Shown: positions 59,801 to 64,000 of the stretch, in pieces
Numbering within the stretch: the stretch's first letter is position 1
How the letters are laid out: each line of letters opens with the position of its first letter
Assembly: GCF_014075995.1 (NCBI RefSeq)
Contig: NZ_CP055153.1
Span: forward strand, 6,200,001 to 6,264,000
From: Adhaeribacter radiodurans
Lineage (GTDB): Bacteria; Bacteroidota; Bacteroidia; Cytophagales; Hymenobacteraceae
DNA: 64,000 bases
Direction of reading: 5' to 3'
Made by a program: the position numbers and the translations under genes
Notes under the pieces: generated by a model
Database searches by the model: none
What the model was told of the DNA's origin: nothing
What the model saw: the letters and a program-made list of their open reading frames with translations, nothing else

Positions 59801-60856
59801 AAGCAAGATTACTGGATTGTCAAATCAGATAAGAACGGCAAAAAAGAATGGGACCAACGTTATGGGGGTAGTGGCGAGGATTACCTGAATTCTATTATTT
59901 CAACCAGTGATGGCGGGTATTTACTGGCGGGCAGTTCTTTGTCGGATAAAAGCGGAGATAAAAGCCAGACCAGCCAAGGCGATCGGGATTACTGGATTGT
60001 TAAGATAGATGCCCAAGGCACGAAGCAGTGGGACAAACGCTATGGCGGCTCGGATTACGATGAGCTCAAGCAAGTTATTCAACTACCTTCTGGCCGCTAT
60101 CTTCTGGCTGGTACGAGCAGTTCTCCGGCCAGTGGCGACAAACGTCCGGGTAGTCAGGGCGGACAAGACTACTGGGTACTCAAAATCTCGGCTACCGGGG
60201 AGAAGATCTGGGACAAACGTTACGGGGGTTCCGGTGAAGACGTACTGGAAGGTTTGGCTCCTACCCTGGACGGCGGCTTGTTGCTGGGCGGCACTTCTAC
60301 TTCAGGCGTAAGCGGGGATAAAACCCAGGCCAGCCGCGGCAACTCTGATTTTTGGCTGGTGCGCATTGATGGAGATGGAAACTTGCTTTGGGACAAACGC
60401 TATGGGGGCAGTGGGGAAGACCAGTTACTAGCCCTGGGCAGCACCGGTACTAGTTCGGGTAACTTCTTTGTGGCGGGCACAAGTACGTCGGGTAAAGGCG
60501 GCGATAAAACGCAGGCCGGTCAAGGAGGCAAAGATTATTGGTTCTTGAAGCTCAACAGCAAAGGCGGTAAGCTCTGGGATAAAGTGTATGGCGGCAGCCA
60601 GGACGAAGAACTCCGTTCGGTTATTCTCACTCAGGAGGGCGGTTACTTGCTAGGCGGAAGTTCAACTTCTAATAAGAGCGGCGACAAAACGGAAGCAAGT
60701 CAAGGTAAGAAAGATTACTGGCTGGTGAAAACCAATGACAAAGGCCAACTGCAATGGGATAAGCAATTAGGCGGAAGTGGCGAAGAAGAACTACGCACGG
60801 TTCTGGAACTAGCTGAAGGCAGCTATGTGGCGGGTGGTCGTTCCACCTCGGGGTAA
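56882..60856 (+). CDS. Giant secreted repeat protein, three predicted propellers with Ig-like linker; frameshift removes its sorting domain
   Basis: 1324 residues as read. The signal peptide ends near 41 (ANVFAQ). Units 1-7 from about residue 45; Ig-like domain about 459-540; units 8-14 from about 547; units 15-21 from about 930. Unit 2 has a CX4C pair (CDRDYC) and unit 6 a wider pair (CRGTDRYGYC). Several middle blades (units 9-11) are short and lack the GDKs loop. The frame ends in STSG-stop inside the last unit, because a run of four Gs at 60850-60853 stands where the close paralog at 43617 has five. Restoring one G gives 1452 residues with the full last unit and sorting domain. As it stands the product should fail T9SS export. 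Confidence 0.85.
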   Translation: MQTPLSLFCQVLLNLKMLLRWWVINLVVFLYLSLSANVFAQNKIWDKTFGGDGWDELSVIQQTSDGGYILGGTSTSGKSGDKSEPSIGGEHFGTPTTDYWVVKLKADGSKEWDKTYGGDIDDKLTSVRQTNDGGYILGGTSQKCDRDYCPGYYWIVKLKPDGSKEWDKTFGSNWFDEFTSLQQTSDGGYILGGSSESGISGDKTQANKGGYDYWIIKVKADGSKEWDKAYGGRYDDKLTHLEQTRDSGYILTGNSYSPKSGDKSEDSSGQDYWVVKLKANGSKEWDKSFSGSGSDDLRSVVQQTLDGGYILGGSRGGNTNYWLAKLKVDGNKEWVKSLGGNGLDGFTSLQQTSDGGYLLGGTSESGVSGNKTEGCRGTDRYGYCQKDYWLVKIKANGSKEWDRTIGGKEQDRLFSLQQTLDGGYILGGSSESGKSGDKTQANKGGTDYWVVKLDRFITKNQTITFPPITNKTLGQAPFTLSATASSGLPVSFQVMSGPATINKNIITLTAAGTVKVKAFVLGTDTYRPAEAIVSFFVDPPGAVRKEWDKTLGGSNNEFGLFFQLSLDGGYILGGYSNSGKSGDKSEEVSGTWIVKIKSDGSKDWDKVIYSGGSDNLYSLQQTNDGGYILGGSGSDYRIMKLKADGSIEWDKTIGGSGLDNLSLVKQSSDGGYILVGYSYSGKSRDKTEASYGAWVVKITADGTKEWDKVISRIRITSLQPTRDGGYILGGGSVDYWVAKLKADGSMEWDKTIGGAGEDALRVVHQIRDGSYILGGYSYSGISGDKSEDSKGDYDYWIVKLKVDGSKEWDKTIGGNRSDNLNSLQQTNDGGYILGGNSNSGISGDKSQVSRGRDDYWIVKLNTSGAKIWDKTFGGDKNDYLGTVQQTLDGGYILGGASESGKNGDKSEATNGYMDYWVIKIKEEEPLTSQWNMRYGGSGQDNFTTVIKTKDGGYLSGGYTNSNKSGDKTQASQGKQDYWIVKSDKNGKKEWDQRYGGSGEDYLNSIISTSDGGYLLAGSSLSDKSGDKSQTSQGDRDYWIVKIDAQGTKQWDKRYGGSDYDELKQVIQLPSGRYLLAGTSSSPASGDKRPGSQGGQDYWVLKISATGEKIWDKRYGGSGEDVLEGLAPTLDGGLLLGGTSTSGVSGDKTQASRGNSDFWLVRIDGDGNLLWDKRYGGSGEDQLLALGSTGTSSGNFFVAGTSTSGKGGDKTQAGQGGKDYWFLKLNSKGGKLWDKVYGGSQDEELRSVILTQEGGYLLGGSSTSNKSGDKTEASQGKKDYWLVKTNDKGQLQWDKQLGGSGEEELRTVLELAEGSYVAGGRSTSG

Positions 60857-61239
60857 GTGGAGATAGAACCCAGCCGAGTCAAGGCAGTACCGACTACTGG
60901 CTCGTGAAATTCTCTGCTCCAACCAGTTCGATCGTAGCCGAAAGAGAAGCTACTCCAGCTGAGGAAGCTGTTTCTGTTACTCGGACTTTGACTGCTTATC
61001 CGAACCCGTTCCAAGGCAGAGTAACCGTGCAATTTACCTTACCACAAAGCCAATCGGCAATCATCAAAGTCTATGACAATCAAGGAAAAGAAATTACAAC
61101 TTTGTTTAACAGCCAGGCGCAAGCTAATCTAACCTACCATGTAGAATGGCAAGCAAGTACAAAACCCGCTGGTTTGTACTTACTGCAACTGCAAACACCT
61201 AGCCTCCGCCAACAGGAGAAATTGATTTTAGTTAAATAA
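60857..61239 (+). pseudogene. Detached end of the preceding gene: rest of last repeat unit and T9SS sorting domain
   Basis: In the shifted frame the sequence continues as VSGDRTQPSQGSTDYWLVKF, then a linker and a complete sorting domain (AYPNPF, VKVYDNQGKEITTLF, ending LILVK). It is nearly identical in DNA to 47780-48176. It has no ribosome entry of its own and would only be expressed if the frame were restored. Confidence 0.85.
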
Positions 61240-61469
61240 TTTCACTTTGCAACCAACCAGCAGTTCTGCTTTCTGGCTTGGCTGCAGAGTACCCCTTTTA
61301 ATAATTTAATAGTTAGCAAAACCTTTGAACAAGAAATCTTGGCAGTAATTTTTTAGATTTTTGCGGATTTCTTAACTGGAATTTGAATCCTGTTATAGTA
61401 CTACTAATTAAATATCGATAAATTTCTTTAACTTATTTGTCTTTCCACACACCTTTAAATCCCACTATT

Positions 61470-63833
61470 ATGAAACAAGTTTTACTTTGTTCTGGGCAAG
61501 CCCCAAGTGGTTATATCCGGAACCTTTACCAGCAGTTGTGCCCGTTAAGGCAAAAAGGTTTGCTGTTATTAATGGAGAATAAGCCATTAAAAATAAAGAT
61601 CTTATCCCCATTATTTGTAAACCTTATTCTACTTTTTACTTTATTATCTTCCTCTAATCCTGCTTTCTCCCAATATAAAAAGGTAGTACCAGCCAAAGCT
61701 CCCGTAACCGTTTCTATCCCCGCTGATAAGGACAATGCTATATCTTCGACTAATTCTACAAAAAATGAAGGCTCCCTAGTCAATCTTCATGTAGGCAGAA
61801 CCGGAACCCAGGGCGGGAATACAGTACAAAGAGCCTTATTTCACTTTGACCTTAGCCGCATTCCGGCCGGAAGTAAAATTAATGCCGCTACTCTTACCTT
61901 AACTGTAACGAGAGCCAAGGGAATGGTTCCGGTAGCTTTGCATAAATTAACCGCCAATTGGGGAGAATTAGAGTCCACCTGGAGCCATGCTTCTTTACCT
62001 GGTACCCCCTGGACTACCCCCGGCGGCGATTTTAATCCAACGGCTTCTGCCAGTACGGGTGATGTTGCAACAGGTCCTTTGGTTATTTCTGATTTAACCG
62101 CTGATGTTCAAGCCTGGGTAGATAACCCAGCGGGTAACTTTGGGTGGCTTTTAAAAGTAGTAAACGAGGAACCTACCTTTACGGCTAAGCTCATTGCTTC
62201 ACGAGAAAATACTGTTGAATCCCTCCGGCCCATTCTGAGTATCACCTATACCCTTAACGAAGGCTGGGACCAGCGCTATGGCGGTTTGGGCAACGAAGGC
62301 TTTACCACTATTATTAAAACAGCGGATGGCGGCTATTTATCCGGTGGTTATACCAACTCTAACGTGAGCGGCGATAAAACCCAACCTAGTCAGGGCAAAA
62401 ATGATTATTGGATTGTAAAAAGTGATGACTTGGGCAAGAAACTCTGGGACAAACGCTTTGGGGGTACGGATGATGATTACCTGAATCGCATTATTCAAAC
62501 GAAAGACGGCGGTTTCTTATTAGCGGGGTCTTCCTTATCGGGTAAAAATGGCGATAAAACAGAGACAAGCCGGGGAAACCGGGATTACTGGGTAGTAAAA
62601 ATAAATAAGGAGGGCACTAAGCAATGGGATAAACGGTACGGAGGCTCGGGCTACGACGAGCTCAAAAAAGTTATTCAACTTTCTACCGGCGAATACATTT
62701 TAGCAGGTTACAGCAACTCCCCGGCTGGCGGCGATAAAAGCCAAAATAGCCAGGGCAAAAACGACTTCTGGATTGTTAAAATAAACAATACAGGTAGCAA
62801 AATTTGGGATAAACGCTACGGTGGTAACTTAGATGAGGCTTTAGGAGGCATTGTGCAGACCTCAGATGAGGGCTATTTGTTAGGTGGCAGTTCCTTATCA
62901 GGCAAGAGCGGCGATAAAAGCAGAGTAAACCGTGGAGGCAACGATTTCTGGTTAATCCGGTTGGATAAAGATGGTACTAAAATCTGGGATAAAACCTATG
63001 GTGGCAGCGGTCACGACGAAGTTTATTCTGTCGGAAAAGTAGGCAACAATTTCTTTATCTCTGGCCAGAGTAATTCTCCCGCCGGCGGCGATAAAACGTT
63101 GGGCAGTCAGGGCGGTAAAGATTTTTGGTTGATGAAAATTTCGAGTACAGGTGCTAAAGTGTGGGACCAGCGCTATGGCGGCAGTTTAGACGAAGAATTA
63201 CGGGCTAGTATCCAGACGCGGGATGGCGGGTATTTACTGGCTGGTAAATCGTTCTCAAATAAAAGTGGCGACAAAACCCAAGACAGCCAAGGCAGTAGCG
63301 ATTACTGGATCGTGAAAACCGATGCCAACGGCAAATACCAGTGGGATAAACGCTACGGGGGCATCGATGCCGAAGAACTTCGGGCAGTTATTCAAGGAAA
63401 TGACGGTAGCTTCTTGCTGGCCGGTAAATCAACCTCGGGGGTGAGTGGCAATCGAACCCAACCCAGCCAGGGCGGTTATGATTTTTGGCTGGTGAAGGTA
63501 GCCCCGGAAACTACACCCATTGTAACAGCCAGAGAAATCATGTTGGTAGCAGAACCGGCAGCAGAAGCAACACTCAGTCTGCTCCAGGCTCACCCCAATC
63601 CGTCTTCGGGTACGTTTATAATTAGTTTTGCTTTGCCCCAAACGCAACCTGCTCAAGTAAAAGTGTACAATAGCCAAGGCGGGGAAGTAGCCAATTTGTT
63701 TACCGGTGAGGCGCAAGCCAACCAAAAATATCAGGTTGAATGGCAAGCCGGAAAGCAAGCATCTGGAATGTATCTATTGCAACTACAAACCCCAACGCAA
63801 AAGCAACAACAGAAATTACTATTAACGAAGTAA
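61470..63833 (+). CDS. Secreted DNRLRE-domain protein with one predicted propeller and T9SS sorting domain
   Basis: 787 residues from ATG 61470. The frame is open further up to a TTG at 61437, and the ATG at 61572 would give the most typical signal peptide (FVNLILLFTLLSSS, then PAFSQ). A DNRLRE-type beta domain follows (about 70-260: RALFHFDLSRIPAGSKI, then ATLTLTV and LTADVQAWV), a carbohydrate-associated fold often found in secreted proteins. Seven repeat units start near 266 and match the C-terminal propeller of the array, subtype with VGNNFFISGQSNS in blade 5. The sorting domain starts near 705 (AHPNPS instead of AYPNPF), ending LLLTK. It shows the terminal propeller being combined with an unrelated N-terminal domain. 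Confidence 0.85.
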   Translation: MKQVLLCSGQAPSGYIRNLYQQLCPLRQKGLLLLMENKPLKIKILSPLFVNLILLFTLLSSSNPAFSQYKKVVPAKAPVTVSIPADKDNAISSTNSTKNEGSLVNLHVGRTGTQGGNTVQRALFHFDLSRIPAGSKINAATLTLTVTRAKGMVPVALHKLTANWGELESTWSHASLPGTPWTTPGGDFNPTASASTGDVATGPLVISDLTADVQAWVDNPAGNFGWLLKVVNEEPTFTAKLIASRENTVESLRPILSITYTLNEGWDQRYGGLGNEGFTTIIKTADGGYLSGGYTNSNVSGDKTQPSQGKNDYWIVKSDDLGKKLWDKRFGGTDDDYLNRIIQTKDGGFLLAGSSLSGKNGDKTETSRGNRDYWVVKINKEGTKQWDKRYGGSGYDELKKVIQLSTGEYILAGYSNSPAGGDKSQNSQGKNDFWIVKINNTGSKIWDKRYGGNLDEALGGIVQTSDEGYLLGGSSLSGKSGDKSRVNRGGNDFWLIRLDKDGTKIWDKTYGGSGHDEVYSVGKVGNNFFISGQSNSPAGGDKTLGSQGGKDFWLMKISSTGAKVWDQRYGGSLDEELRASIQTRDGGYLLAGKSFSNKSGDKTQDSQGSSDYWIVKTDANGKYQWDKRYGGIDAEELRAVIQGNDGSFLLAGKSTSGVSGNRTQPSQGGYDFWLVKVAPETTPIVTAREIMLVAEPAAEATLSLLQAHPNPSSGTFIISFALPQTQPAQVKVYNSQGGEVANLFTGEAQANQKYQVEWQAGKQASGMYLLQLQTPTQKQQQKLLLTK

Positions 63834-63858
63834 TAAAAGTAAATATATGCGTCTCATA

Positions 63859-63891
63859 AAGCCGGGTAGTATCTTCTATCCGGCTTAATTT
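63859..63891 (+). terminator. Rho-independent terminator
   Basis: Stem AAGCCGGGTAG / CTATCCGGCTT with one G-U pair, followed by AATTTT, 25 bases after the stop; same core as the other array terminators. Confidence 0.8.
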
Positions 63892-64000
63892 TGTGATACA
63901 GTTTTTAAATATTTTTGGCAGTTAGGGCTCATCCATTACAATAAAAAGTACTCTAAAATTTATCCTTTCGCTACCTACTATCAGCCTGGTTGCGCCTCTT

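Noticed and set aside
1-64000. tRNA, rRNA, riboswitch or T9SS machinery genes
   Set aside because: I looked in the spacers and found no cloverleaf, rRNA segment or known riboswitch pattern, and no por/gld/spr-type gene.

Overview
The window looks like part of a Bacteroidota genome, most likely Cytophagales and probably a Hymenobacteraceae/Adhaeribacter-like lineage. This is inferred from type IX secretion (T9SS) type A C-terminal sorting domains on nearly every large protein, AT-rich spacers with few Shine-Dalgarno sites, and the IS families present. No T9SS machinery gene lies in the window.

Layout: 1-4277 holds the tail of a duplicated gene, a small secreted protein and a secreted N,N-dimethylformamidase-beta-like protein. 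5166-6202 is a decayed IS630-type element. 6418-9420 (minus strand) is the first repeat protein. 9734-10653 is an IS5-type element and 11015-12223 an IS3-type element, followed by a DctA-type symporter (12518-13786). From 14481 to 63833 a plus-strand array of ten giant secreted repeat proteins fills almost all the DNA. It is interrupted once, at 25241-28551, by a cassette holding a truncated FGGY kinase, a nonsense-interrupted histidine phosphatase, a glycerophosphodiester phosphodiesterase and a metallophosphoesterase.

Main observation: the eleven large repeat proteins are built from one unit of about 60 residues (pattern: WDKtfGG - D.L - QTsDGGYlLGG - GDKs - DYWiVKl - G). By hand count every protein has exactly 7, 14 or 21 units (189 in total). 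Every linker or inserted Ig-like domain falls at a multiple of seven. Each block opens with the WDK strand and closes after the DYWxVK strand. This fits strings of seven-bladed beta-propellers with 1+3 velcro closure (27 propellers in the window). All proteins share one recognisable C-terminal propeller plus a T9SS sorting domain. The N-terminal part varies: one propeller, two propellers usually joined through an Ig-like domain, a zinc metalloprotease with PPC and GEVED domains, or a DNRLRE domain. Paired cysteines (mostly CX4C) recur at the same variable loop.

The array shows ongoing rearrangement: an exact 180-bp unit duplication, near-identical 3' modules in two paralogs, a one-G deletion that cuts off a sorting domain, two gene relics, and terminators and leaders copied along with the genes. 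I read it as a diversifying family of secreted or surface recognition proteins. Ligand and function cannot be read from the sequence.
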